Made by a program: the position numbers and the translations under genes. 64,000 nt of DNA, taken from NCBI GenBank assembly GCA_004352715.1, contig SCFE01000099.1:966959-1030958 (forward strand), given 5' to 3'. The notes under the pieces were generated by a model. That model was not told the origin of the DNA and ran no database searches. It saw nothing but the letters and a program-made list of their open reading frames with translations. This stretch comes from Hofstenia miamia. Lineage: Eukaryota; Xenacoelomorpha; Acoela. The first letter of the stretch is position 1. Every line of letters begins with the position of its first letter. Shown in pieces: positions 32,818-43,395 of the stretch.

Positions 32818-34244
32818 CAGGGATGAATACAGGAATATTTTTTTAGAGGGTCCAACGTAGACTGCACGTTTAAGTACTAGATAGTGCACAAAGCACTGAA
32901 TTTTCAATTTTTAAAATTCATCACTATGTACGGATTTCACAACCATGTGCTGACTACAAAAATGGAAATATAGAATTTCTGCAATTTTTCAAGATTACCA
33001 CAATTTTTTTCAAATTTTATATTACGCCTTAATAATAATAACTTTAGGAGATTTTTTGCATTATATGCTACAAAATAGATTATTTTTTGATGTATTTTAA
33101 ATGGCATACGATAAAGAAAATTTCAAAATTTGAATAGAAATGGTAGATAAGGAGAAAATTATATTTACATTTTGATTATTACTTATGCTATTCTTATTAA
33201 TTAAAATTGTTTTTGCGTATAAATTAATCACCATAGGATAGCCGTAGCTCATGTAATTTCAATAGTATTTTTTAAAAATAAACTGATTAGAAATGTTATG
33301 CTAAAATTAAAATACTCCAAAGGAAAGAAAAGAATCTTCATTAAAAGAGTCAACAACTTTCCAAATGTAAATATATACATGTCTATAAATTATATTTTAA
33401 AGAAAATTATATAATATTAAAATATAAAAAAATATATAAATTTGTGAATTAAAAAAACGAACTATATATTTTCGCAGGATGAATAGGAACATCACAACAG
33501 TTAAGCAGGAAGATACCAATGTATGAGTCTGACGAAGATATTGAGAATACTCAAATCAATTCATGTGATGATGAAATTGGAGAGCAAGAACTATTCTTGC
33601 AAGAAAACACCGATCACCAGCGAAATTATAAATTGAAAATGCGGTTTGTGTTAATTTTAGAAGAATTTAGAAGATTTACAATGATAATGAACATCAAACT
33701 TTATTTCAGTGTTTCTTCGGACAGACAGCGAGATACTATATCATTTTTATTTCCTGAACAGGAAGATGTCAGTGATTTCACTTTTCATTACATTGCTATA
33801 TGATTTTGTATAGTATATACCTAAAATTAACTGTCATATAAATTTATTATACACCTTTGTAAATTTTTAAAACACCTTCAGTGCATCTTTTCACTCGATG
33901 GAGAGTGTGAAAAGCACCTATATAATAAAATCCAACACCTTCCTATTTACAACCATCTAAAAAGTGTTATTAGGAATACTTTTAAAATTTAAAAAAATTC
34001 CTGAAATAAATATTAATAATTTTATTGAAGTTTAATCTCAAGATCTATAGGACACATTATAGTATAAAAGTTGAATGAAATACATTTTAGAAATACTAGA
34101 TTTCTGAAAAAATTTCATAAATCTGTTCCTATTCACTTCATTTGACAGTACTACGGAATTTTAGTTTGTATTTATCATTGCATAATTTTAATGAATTTTT
34201 CTTCTTTTAGAGGGCCCCTTCGCTCGCCTTTGTATCCGCCCTTG
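32818..34244 (+). mobile_element. hAT-like non-autonomous element containing exon-like segments
   Basis: The left end CAGGGATGAATACAGG (32818) and the inverted right end CAAGGGCGGATACAAAGG (34244) are similar, and TTTAGAGGG / CCCTCTAAAA-type sequence lies just inside both. The flanking octamers CAATACAA and CAGTATAT agree at 5 of 8 positions, weakly consistent with the 8-bp duplications of hAT elements. No transposase domain was seen. It contains a short frame at 33519-33803. Confidence 0.4.
33479..33803 (+). CDS. Unrecognised small ORF with splice-like borders inside the hAT-like element
   Basis: An acceptor-like TTTTCGCAG ends at 33478. An acidic stretch (YESDEDIENTQINSCDDEIG) follows, then a possible donor (GCG|GTTTGT, about 33643) and an acceptor (TTTATTTCAG, 33709). 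Reading continues in the same phase to a stop at 33803 (SFLFPEQEDVSDFTFHYIAI). Removing or keeping the 66-bp intron-like piece leaves the frame unchanged. The acidic N-terminus recalls the starts of some transposase genes, but I do not recognise a family. It could be a remnant of a transposase 5' exon or captured host exons. Confidence 0.3.
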
Positions 34245-35170
34245 CAGTATATATAGAGACATTAACATGAAAAAATTGAATGATTATCAGGAGTCATATT
34301 AAACTCTTACCATCCACTACAAAGCTCAGTGGAGTGTTTAAAAATCGATATTTGTTTTAATAAAAGATTTTGTTTGAATGAAGTTTAAAGTTTGAAACAA
34401 CACTTGCAAGGGGGCTGGGCCTCCTCAGCTGTTGATGTCAATAATTGAATTGCTTCAAACCAACTCAACATGTGTCATGCAGGAAAATATAAATACAAAA
34501 ATGTTTTCTGGGTTTATTAGAAGTGAATAATTCCATTTTGAATTAAATGAGAACCGGTAAAGTTTTGGGCAATTTAGTATACAAATTGCATTTGATGCAT
34601 CCTAATAGCAGGAAAGATAAATTAATTCTCGGGAACTGATGGTTACTTGAAAGAAAACGTTACCTATACTTACTGGCGGATGTGGCACGAGCTTGTAAAT
34701 AATTTTTTTCTTAAATATTCTAAAATTGCTTTTATAATACATGTGATTCTAATTCTAGTTTTGCATAAATAACATACTCATAAACAGTATTAGAAATTAT
34801 TAACATATTATGACTATATTCCATGCATGCAATATGATATTTAGTAACAGATGTCTCAAGTTTCAACAATAATATTATAAGACTACACAACAATTATATT
34901 ACGTTATATAAGCAATGCTACAGAAAATATATTTATTTATTGCTAAATATATTCAATCATTATTAAAGGACGATTGCTGAGTATGTTTATAGTCATATCC
35001 AAGTGAATTCATTTCTATAGAAGTTTACATGTTTAATAGTTCAGCTGCTATATGCGACTAAAATGGAAAAAATATTTTGGTCTCGACTGCTAAATTCGAT
35101 ATTAGTTCACATGATATAAGCAACTTTTCCGTACCTGCCACCTTCGACAAATGTCTTTAAAGTTATCACA
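34245..35170. other. Non-coding spacer, nothing recognised
   Basis: AT-rich with no open frames of interest. The sequence just after 34245 is a short TATATA tract. Confidence 0.4.
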
Positions 35171-35607
35171 GTGGCCACCAAACTAAAGTTGTATATTATT
35201 ATCAATCTGCATAGCTCTACTCACATTGATAGGGTTTTAGCAATGACTACTCGACCACCATACAAAAAATCAAAGGCACGTGATATTGCAAGTTTTTTAA
35301 GAAGATCTACGAATATCACTCAGTCTGAAACAACAAGATCTGGTCGACATGATGATTCCGAAGTTCCAACCCTGCTGATGATGACATCGAGTCATCTTGT
35401 TGAAAAATGCATGGGCAATCAGCAATCAGTTCAATCTTCTGTCGTAATAAGTATATTGGATGTAGAATGTGCAGTGATGTCAGTAGTGTAGGCAGTGATG
35501 AGAAAGAGGTAATACGAATAGGCGAAGAGTGGAAGATGCTTCCCGTTTGTTCTTCTTCAAACCAAGAATGTGTAGGCAGAAGTCTCTCAGAGAGAAAATT
35601 GACAAGA
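35171..35607 (+). pseudogene. Unclassified coding-like fragment abutting LINE copy B
   Basis: A plus-strand frame reads MTTRPPYKKSKARDIASFLR and on to about 35491. A second frame gives CSDVSSVGSDEKEVIRIGEE. The base composition is less AT-rich than the left flank. It may be the broken 5' part of a transposase-like gene into which the LINE was inserted or recombined. No family recognised. Confidence 0.25.
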
Positions 35608-36132
35608 ATTATCACTTACTTCTACTCTTCTGTCTATATGCTTCTTCACCCAGTTTGTTCTTATTGCTTGCTCCTGTGCTGCCATTATCAGTGCTTCTGT
35701 TTCTCTCTTCAGTCCTGCCTTCTTTAACCACTTGTTGCTCTCTTCTCTGTCACACTTTTCTGTGTTCCTCCAGTATTCTCCATGCATTGCTTTCTGCCTA
35801 TACCTTGTTTGTCTCTCTGATTCCATCCTACTCTGGTATACCTTCTTTCCTTCACTCTCAGTTCTTATCTTCCTTAACTCCTTAGTGACCTCCAGTATTG
35901 ACCCTCTAGGTTGTGCTTCTACATACTCCTTTAGCCCTAGTGCTTCTGCTTCTACAGTTTCCTCCACACTTAGCAGTCCTTTCCCTCCTTTATGCCTTGC
36001 CATGTACAACCTATCCACATCTCCATTTAGGTTGAAAGCCCTCTCTGCTGCTAGTACCTTCCTTGTCTCTCTGTCTAGCTCCCTAAGTTCATTCTTGTTC
36101 CATCTAACTATTCCTGCTGAATATCTCAACAC
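35608..36132 (-). pseudogene. LINE copy B, post-RT region
   Basis: Open on the minus strand and almost identical in translation to copy A. It ends KKHIDRRVEVSDN and then diverges into flanking sequence at about 35608, where copy A continues into its CCHC knuckle. A truncated piece of the LINE polyprotein. Confidence 0.75.
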
Positions 36133-36232
36133 TGGTATCGCCCATGTATTAATTGCTTTTATACTGTTCTGCCCATTTAATGCTGACTTCTGTAGTACCT
36201 GTATTCTTTTCTTAACCTCCTCATGATCTGTT

Positions 36233-37312
36233 CTATCTGTAGTCTATCCATGCCATTGCTAAGTTTATCTTCTTTCTTCTACAATTGTCCACTACTGTCT
36301 GGTCTATTAACAACTGATATTTACATCCTGTCGTCTTTGTCCTACATCTCTTCTGCTCCTCTGGTATCAACCTATTCTGTTCTAAGTAACATGCCAGCCT
36401 ACTTGAAATCACAGAAGTTAGCAATTGCCACGTTGTTGGCAGACATGTTATTGTCCTGAAGTTGCTTGCCTCACTACCTTTCTTTAGGCCCTTCTATATG
36501 AGAAATGTCCTTCCCATTACCATCCACTCTGGTCTCCCACTCACCACACAATACTACTGCTAGTCTCTAATGAACACTTGTGAACTTCCTCAGCCAATAC
36601 CCATGCACCTAATCTCTGCCTGGAGCCTTCTAATTCTTCTTCTTCTTTAGAGTCTTCTTCAGCAGTTGTGATTACTTCATATTCTTGTCTGAACTCCTTC
36701 TGCATCTGCTCACTCTCTATCTCTGGTTCCTCACTTCCCCATATATTCTCTGAGGACGTTACTGCATCCTCGCCTGCTCTAGCTGTAGCCTTTTCTCCTG
36801 CATCTAGTTCTTTGTAGAATCTTCCTTCTTGAGCTTCAAACTTCATATTGTCTTTTGCTTGCTTTGCCCTATATTTTCTCAGTTTCTCAACTTCTGCAAC
36901 TAATCATTGCTTTAGCTCTTCTCTTGCTGTTTATAATCTTCCCTTTACCTACACTGCACCTGTCCTGTACCGCCTTACTTGTGCTGATCTTCCCTATTTG
37001 CAGCCTAATCTTTGCCAATTTATTCTCAATTCTTTTCTACCATGCTGGCTTTCTGTCTCCCTTATCTTCTTGTCGCCTTTTTTTCTTCATGTCCATGCCT
37101 ACATTCTTCAGCACTTCCCATGTGCCTGCATACACTAAGCTATTTACTTCTGTGACACTCCTAGCATCTATCCTCTCCAACACTTTATTGACCTTTGCTG
37201 TCTCTACTGCTAGCTTGCATTTCTTAACTGCTCTTGGCACTGGTAATCTAGTTCTCTCACCTATTTCTTCCTTCATCTTTTCCTTGATTGCTGCTTCAGT
37301 TTCTGTGTCCAC
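36233..37312 (-). pseudogene. LINE copy B, N-terminal region and start of RT (frameshifted)
   Basis: Three open pieces in different frames (37312-37037, 36846-36541, 36424-36233) give consecutive parts of an R4-like polyprotein: Lys/Glu-rich leader, Gln/Glu-rich pre-RT segment, and early RT with LIPEEQKRCRTKTTGCKYQL. No single frame survives. Confidence 0.65.
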
Positions 37313-37925
37313 TGGTTCTACTCTTTGCTTAGCCTGTTCAACTCTCTTTTTCCCTTTACCCTAATCCAACTGTAACTTTTGCACTTGTCTTCTGTAACTT
37401 CTAATCCCGTTCCTGCCTTCCTCCATTCTTCCAACACTCTCTTCCTGTAACCCCTCTTATCTGGCCTGCTTCTTCTGTAACACTCCAATCCTGTCCTGTT
37501 CTGCTCATCTGTCTACTTGTGCCATTGTCCATTGGTCTGTGTGGATCCTATACTGCCACTTCTCGAGTCCACACCCCTGATTGAGGAGTCCGCATGTTGT
37601 CCGGAGATTCTTAGCACCCTCTGACCATTGAAGGCCTGCCGGGCAGTGAGGGCCTCTGCTCTTTCATGACTTGTCATCAGTGATTAGGATTGTGTTTGAT
37701 TTTGGGCTCACAATGTTCTAGGAAGTTGCTAACCAAGGCTTAAGAAACCTTCATACACCATGATCTTTCATTTTGGACTGCCCTTGTCCTAGGAAGTTGC
37801 CAACCAAAGCTTTAGAGTGCTTCCTACCCTGTGAGCTAAGTCATCCAATTTTGTAACAATGATCACAGTTGCTTAACCTCAGCCTACCAATCTGTGTCTT
37901 TACCAACTGGGATCTCTGCCCACAT

Positions 37926-37936
37926 TATTATTATTT
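37926..37936. repeat. Short (TAA/ATT)n at the LINE A / LINE B junction
   Basis: An ATTATTATTATT-type tract lies between the 3' end of copy A and the 5' end of copy B. It is what remains of a target or tail repeat. Dong-type RLE LINEs are known to insert into TAA repeats. Confidence 0.6.
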
Positions 37937-37986
37937 TCTCTTACTTCACACAGCTTCATGCTGGTATTCCTCTCAGCTCGGGGAAC

Positions 37987-38613
37987 TCACCAGTTCCCAG
38001 GGAGTCTGAGAGCTTTCCTCAGGACTCTAGCTGTTCCTAACAATGCTGCCTTCTGTGCTACTGCTCCTCCCCATTTTGGTACTCCTAACTCCTCCAAGTA
38101 TCTTTTATGCTTCTTACTCACTGCTCCTAGTGCTCCTACAACTACCAGGACTACTTTGACCTTCTTTAACTTCCACAGCAGTTCTATTTCCTCTGCCAAC
38201 TCCCTGTACTTGTCTATCTTCTCTTTCTCCTTGCTTTCTACATTCTTGTCCTTTGGTACTGCTATGTATATCACTGCTCCTAATCTTTTCTCTTTGTCTA
38301 CCACTACTATGTCTGGCCTTCATGCTTCTATCACTTTGCTCGTCTGTATGTTGAAGTTACACAATATCTTAACCTTCTCATTTTCTATGACGCCCTGTGG
38401 CTTATGCTCATGCCACTTGTCTCCTGCTTCTAACCCATGCTGCCTGCTCAAACTCCAATGTACCATTCTTCCCACCTTGTCATGCCTGAACTTATACTCA
38501 TTCTGTGCCAACTTCTCACACCCTGCTGTCAGATGATCTACAGTCTCTGCCTCTTTCTTACATAGCCTACACTTATCACTTACTTCTACTCTTCTGTCTA
38601 TATGCTTCTTCAC
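37987..38613 (-). pseudogene. LINE copy A zinc knuckle and restriction-like endonuclease
   Basis: Reads CRLCKKEAETVDHLTAGC (C-x2-C-x8-H-x4-C), then the endonuclease core RPDIVVVDKEKR with the PD...D pair, then a Lys/Glu-rich helix and VVVGALGAVSKKHKRYLEEL, LLGTARVLRKAL and a stop at 37987. A single TGA (38320-38322) separates the knuckle piece from the RPD motif, otherwise one frame. This order (RT, CCHC, RLE) defines the R2/R4 group of LINEs. Confidence 0.8.
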
Positions 38614-38637
38614 CCAGTTTGTTCTTATTGCTTACTC

Positions 38638-39720
38638 CTATGCTGCCATTATCAGTGCTTCTGTTTCGCTCTTCAGTCCTGCCTTCTTTAACCACATGTT
38701 GCTCTCTTCTCTGTCACACTTTTCTGTGTTCCTCCAGTATTCTCCATGCATTGCTTTCTGCCTATACCTTGTTTGTCTCTCTGATTCCATCCTACTCTGG
38801 TATACCTTCTTTCCTTNNNNNNNNNNNNNNNNNNNNNNNNNNNNNNNNNNNNNNNNNNNNNNNNNNNNNNNNNNNNNNNNNNNNNNNNNNNNNNNNNNNN
38901 NNNNNNNNNNNNNNNNNNNNNNNNNNNNNNNNNNNNNACTCTCAGTTCTTATCTTCCTTAACTCCTTAGTGACCTCCAGTATTGACCCTCTAGGTTGTGC
39001 TTCTACATACTCCTTTAGCCCTAGTGCTTCTGCTTCTACAGTTTCCTCCACACTTAGCAGTCCTTTCCCTCCTTTATGCCTTGCCATGTACAACCTATCC
39101 ACATCTCCATTTAGGTTGAAAGCCCTCTCTGCTGCTAGTACCTTCCTTGTCTCTCTGTCTAGCTCCCTAAGTTCATTCTTGTTCCATCTAACTATTCCTG
39201 CCGAATATCTCAACACTGGTATCGCCCATGTATTAATTGCTTTTATACTATTCTGCCCATTCAATGCTGACTTCTGTAGTACCTTCCTTACTCTCCTCTT
39301 GTATTCTTTCCTTAGCCTCATCTTCATTTCCTCGTGATCTGTTCTGTCTTTCTCTATCACACCTAAGTACTTGTACCCCTCTTTAACTTCCTCAATCGTA
39401 TCCCCACTGCTTGTCCTCAAGCCATCGCCATCCACACACTTGCCTCTAGTCATTGTCACTGCTGCACACTTTCCTAATCCAAACTCCAACCCTGAATCTC
39501 TGCTTGCCTTCTCCAATGTCTCCACTTGCTTCTGCAACATCTTCCTTGAACTAGCGTACATCTTCATGTCATCCATGTACCACAGGTGACTCACTGCTCT
39601 ACCATTCTTCTCCATCTTATACCCTATGCCTGTCTCCTTTAACTTTTCTGTGAAAGGTATTAAGCTAACCACAAACAGTAGTTGCGCTAAGCTGTCTCCC
39701 TGGAATATACCCCGTCTAAA

Positions 39721-39753
<33 letters not shown>
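38638..39753 (-). pseudogene. LINE copy A reverse transcriptase, C-terminal half, and following region
   Basis: One frame from the TAA tract through RT (YMDD at about 39570-39580) to GLKSETEALIMAA. The isoleucine run at its start is translated (ATT)n, not protein. The 121-N gap inside keeps frame because 121 leaves remainder 1 and copy B has a single C at the same place. Confidence 0.75.
38817..38937. other. Assembly gap (121 N), probably spurious
   Basis: Both sides match a continuous stretch of copy B (near 35848-35856), where only one base separates them. Confidence 0.85.

Positions 39754-39754
<1 letters not shown>
39721..39754. repeat. (ATT)n microsatellite between two LINEs
   Basis: About eleven ATT units. 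It is the 5' border of minus-strand LINE A and the left border of the plus-strand LINE starting at 39776. Confidence 0.95.
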
Positions 39755-39775
39755 TGAATCAAACATGATAATAAG

Positions 39776-40453
39776 ATGTACAAGAATAAGAAGGATATCG
39801 CAAACATTTTAAACAGAAATTTTGAAAATATGGGTAAATTCAATTTTAAATTCGGAAAAATTGGAAATAATTCCCCCCAACAATCTGATATACGCAAGGA
39901 ACGGTTTCATTTCAACTTAATTTCCTACTATGAGCTTAGAAATGTAGTAAATAAGCTAGATAATAATAAATCATGTGGATCCAGTAACCTGCTGTATTGG
40001 ATAATTAAGAAATATTTTTATATTTTTGGTGAACACCTGCTTGTAGCATTTAATCAAAGTATTATAAATAATGACTTTCCTACCCTTTTAAAGCAATCTG
40101 ATATTTCACCGTTATATAAAAAAGGAGACCCGCTAGAACCCATGAACAGGCCAATTAGTATAACACACCCCTTCTCAAAAATATTTGAAAAACTACTAGC
40201 CGCACAAATGTACAAATTTATCAATGACAATCAAGTTTTATCAAGTAATCAACTTTGTGTTTTTCCACAAATATGCAGCACCTCCGATGCTTTTTTGACA
40301 ATCACAAAAAATAAAAAAAAATTTAAAAAAAATTTTTTTAACGGCGGTTGTTTTACTTGTTTTAAGAAAAGCTTTTATTCAAATGATTTTCATTTTTTAA
40401 GAAAAAAAATTAAGGCAAGAAGTTTTTGTTGTCAATGCAAAAATTTTCATTAG
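39776..40453 (+). pseudogene. LINE ORF2 fragment: pre-RT and RT fingers
   Basis: 225 codons open. The first 70 are the segment between endonuclease and RT, the rest RT blocks 1-3 ending at QLCVFPQICSTSDAFLTI. A run of A-rich sequence (40305-40440) then destroys the frame and reads as lysine-rich nonsense. Confidence 0.7.
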
Positions 40454-40915
40454 GATTTTTTAGAAGAACCGAAAAAAAGGAGAAAAAATTGATCACATTT
40501 TCTCAGACTATACTACTACAAATCTAGGCGTACCACAAGGAACTGTATTAGGACCATTCTTTTCGCACTTTATGTCAATGACATTTCAAAATCCTTGACA
40601 AATGGAACTATTTACCAATATGCAGACGATACTTGTATATTACCGGATAGCAAAAAATCCCTTTGAGGCAACCAAACATTTGACAAAAGATATTGAAAAT
40701 CTCGTAACATATTTAATCATAATAAACTAAAAATCAATTCTGACAAAACTCAATTTATCAACTTTTCATCTAAACAACAACAAAAGCTTACTAAAAATTT
40801 TAAAATTAATGTTTGTGATAACGAAATTAGTCAAAGTAAATGTGTAAACTATCTAGGTGTATTATTAGACAATGACTTAAATTTCGATAATTTCCGATAA
40901 TTTAAATTAAAAAAG

Positions 40916-41461
40916 ATGGCATGTGGAATAAAATATTTGTACCATTTGCGCCATGTAGGAAAATCATCACATGTAGAACTAATTCATTCATTTGTCTTAA
41001 GAATTTTATTACTGTGCATTTCTTTTTTTCAAAATCTCACATCGCAAAAACGTTCATCATTAGCAAAAATGTTTAACTGGGCATTTAGAACACTTAATTA
41101 TATTGAAAAACATGAATCCATAACGCAATTAAGATCATCATATAACATTTTGGCCCCGAATTACTTTATTCAGTATCAATCTTTATGTATGATTCACAAA
41201 TTTATTCATGAATTAAGTTCATTAAGTTTTCTTAATAATTACATCAAAATCAATAAAAGAAATAAAACACTTTTTAGCATCAATAATCGTCAAGATTCAT
41301 TTTCTTTTAAATGTTCAATCTCTTGGAATGATTTAAGTATTGATATAAAATGTGAGAAAAACTATAAACACTTCAAGAAAAAAATAATACAATTTCTATT
41401 AAGTAGGCAAACATTATTGGGCATAGATAATAAACTCAACGCATGGTCAAATTACTTTTAA
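40916..41461 (+). pseudogene. LINE ORF2 C-terminal fragment
   Basis: Reads MACGIKYLYHLRHVGKSSHV and onward for 181 codons to a stop at 41461. It corresponds to the thumb and C-terminal region following RT. The relative at 42638 reads MTAGIRYLYPLRNVISSNYH, confirming it is repeat-encoded. Confidence 0.7.
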
Positions 41462-41576
41462 AACTGCCCTTTAATTAATATTGCATATTTAATTAGTTTT
41501 GTAAATATTTTTGTCATGTGTTAGTTTATAGTTTTTACATACATTTAAGCAATAAATTTGCTTTGACTCTTATTAT

Positions 41577-42593
41577 AAATTATTATTTACAAGGTTAATT
41601 ATTGCACGTCTTCATTAACAGAAATTAGTTCCCTTTCATAAGCATTATATTAACTTTAATGCAATTATTTAGTAGTATGCTATCTTTCTTTTAGTGATAT
41701 ATTCAGCATCAATTGAGTGTTGCATTGGCTTTCCCTAGTTAAATACCTACTTCAGCAAAAAACTTAGTATTAGCCTGAAATTTACTTCCAAAGGAATGGA
41801 TTGGCTCATCATATGCAAATGAATCAAGAATCCCTTACACCAGCTCTAAAGTTCAATAAGAAGTTAGCTCTATTATCTTACAACATTTTCGCAACTCCAT
41901 ATATCTGCTTCTGCAATTATTGGTTTCAATTTACTACTGAGTGGTGGAAATTAGTGTTGCAAGATTTTCTGTTCCCAGTCCACTTTTATTTTGTTCTAGT
42001 CCCAGGAAATATTCTGATTCCATAATCCCATATGTCCTACAGCATAACTTCTATTTTGACCATCATATCGAAAATATTGAAAAGCTTATAGCTCAAAAAC
42101 AATTGACGCTAATATTAATTTGAAAGCCACCATCGAGGCGTACAGCTGTGTGCATTTTCGAGTGTTTTTGTTACTTATATTTTTTAGCCTTGTTTCTCTG
42201 ATCCAGCGCAAAACATGTGCCAATTTCATTTTGAGCGTGTCTTCTGTACAATAATATAAATTTTCTTTCAAGTGATATTTAAATTGCAATGATGTTAGTA
42301 TTATCAAGTAAATTGGTGATTTGTGGTCTTTTAAATTCAGGGTTTTAAATTTCAATCAGTTTTGCTACTTTAGAGGGTGATTCAATTTTTTACATTTAGT
42401 CAACGTCTTGCAAATGCAATTATTTTTAATCTTGTTTTTTGAAACGTTTTGCTTAAGTTCACTTATTTAGCTGTTTTCCCTTAAACTCTTACAATAGGAA
42501 CAGAAAAAAAAATATGCAATAAGTAATTTCACTTTACAAAAACGTTTAATAAGTGAGACTGATTGTTGTATCAAATGAGGAGTTAAAATAGAC
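41577..42593. other. Spacer between LINE copies, nothing recognised
   Basis: Short frames only (41801-42025 plus, 42086-42355 minus) with no recognisable features. Confidence 0.4.
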
Positions 42594-43319
42594 AAATCAA
42601 TTAAAATTTGAAGAATTTCTACTAAATAAGATTAAAAAATGACTGCAGGCATTCGATATCTTTATCCCTTACGCAATGTAATATCAAGCAATTATCATAA
42701 ACAACTAATACATGCATTATGCTTGTCTCATTTTCAATATTGTTCTTTCCTTTTAACTAACCTAAATTCTAAATATCGTGTGCTTCTATCAAAGACATTT
42801 AATTGGTATATAAAATAACTCTAACCTTTACACAAAATCATGAGAAAGCGCATCAGTATATCGTAATAAATATAAAATATTATCTCCGTTCTACCAAATT
42901 CATTTGCATATGCTATCCATTTTATTTAAATTCAAATCACGTCAAACATTTCTTCTCTTCCTAAAAGACAATGTTAAGTTAACTGAGCGATTATAAAAAT
43001 TTCAGTGTTTAAAGAAATATTCTAATAGTTTTCATCACGTTACAATAATATTGTGGAATAATTTAGATTATAATTACAAAAAATTTAGAAAAATACTACA
43101 GAAATCACTTTTAGTAAAACAATGTACAATAGGAGACAGCAACACACTTCAAGCATTCGAGGTATGCCTCCAATATTGAACACATACACAAACATTGATT
43201 TTTGTTATTATTATTATCTATTGCGTTTATTAGTTTTTAGATTTAGATTTGTTTATATATTTTATTTTATTTGTAACATTTTAGCAAATATATTGCTTTG
43301 ACTCTTGTTATTATTATTT
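42594..43319 (+). mobile_element. Second copy of the same LINE family, 3' end only
   Basis: Reads QLKFEEFLLNKIKK, then after a +1 shift MTAGIRYLYPLR, LIHALCLSHFQYCSFLL and KTFNWYIK, parallel to 40916-41100. It ends with ATTGCTTTGACTCTTGTTAT and (TTA)n at 43292-43319, the same tail as the copy ending at 41575. Heavily decayed. Confidence 0.7.
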
Positions 43320-43320
43320 G

Positions 43321-43395
43321 GAGTAGGGCCCCTGCCCGGACCGTAACCCGTACCCATAAAAAAAGTCCTGTCGGTTTGACCGTGCCTGTATTCTA
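43321..43395. repeat. GC-rich island, possible hAT-type terminus
   Basis: GGGCCCC, CCCGGACC, CCCGTACCC and similar words, next to the tail of the LINE at 43319. Resembles the 28861-28975 island. No partner end found. Confidence 0.35.

Larger units (their letters stand above)
35608..37925 (-). mobile_element. RLE-type LINE copy B (R4/Dong-like), internally deleted and 3'-truncated
   Basis: Minus strand. From the right: 5' leader (from about 37925), N-terminal basic/acidic region (37312-36541 in pieces), a piece just before and within RT containing ISSRLACYLEQNRLIPEEQK and AMAWIDYR (36424-36233), then an abrupt jump to post-RT sequence VLRYSAGIVRWNKNELRELD (36132-35610). The RT active-site part present in copy A is missing, as are the zinc knuckle and endonuclease beyond 35608. 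The overlap with copy A (35608-36200 against 38572-39290) is nearly identical, so both are recent. Confidence 0.75.
37937..39753 (-). mobile_element. RLE-type LINE copy A (R4/Dong-like), 5'-truncated, with intact 3' end
   Basis: Minus strand. It begins at a (TAA)n tract (39721-39753), in the middle of RT: GIFQGDSLAQLLFVVSLIPF, then LWYMDDMKMYASS (YMDD catalytic box). The post-RT region, CCHC knuckle, restriction-like endonuclease and a short 3' UTR follow. Ends at about 37937 next to another TAA tract. Damaged by one nonsense codon (38320-38322) and an N-run (38817-38937). Confidence 0.8.
39776..41575 (+). mobile_element. APE-type LINE fragment, plus strand, 5'-truncated
   Basis: Covers the pre-RT and RT region to the 3' end. 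Recognisable RT blocks: DNNKSCGSSNLLYWII, DISPLYKKGD, RPISITHPFSKIFEKLL, then after a frameshift the VPQGTVLGP block (40529-40556) and YADDT (40619-40633), later NYLGVLLDND, then the C-terminal domain. It ends with TTTGCTTTGACTCTTATTAT (41557-41576), a tail shared with the copy at 42594-43319. At least three frameshifts. Clade (Jockey/CR1-like) not resolved. Confidence 0.8.

Noticed and set aside
35529-39589. Long plus-strand Leu/Ser/Cys-rich, membrane-protein-like frames
   Set aside because: They are antisense shadows of the minus-strand RLE-type LINE copies, whose RT, knuckle and endonuclease motifs are clear.
39721-39754. Isoleucine-rich N-terminus of the LINE A frame
   Set aside because: It is the translated (ATT)n tract at the element border, not protein.
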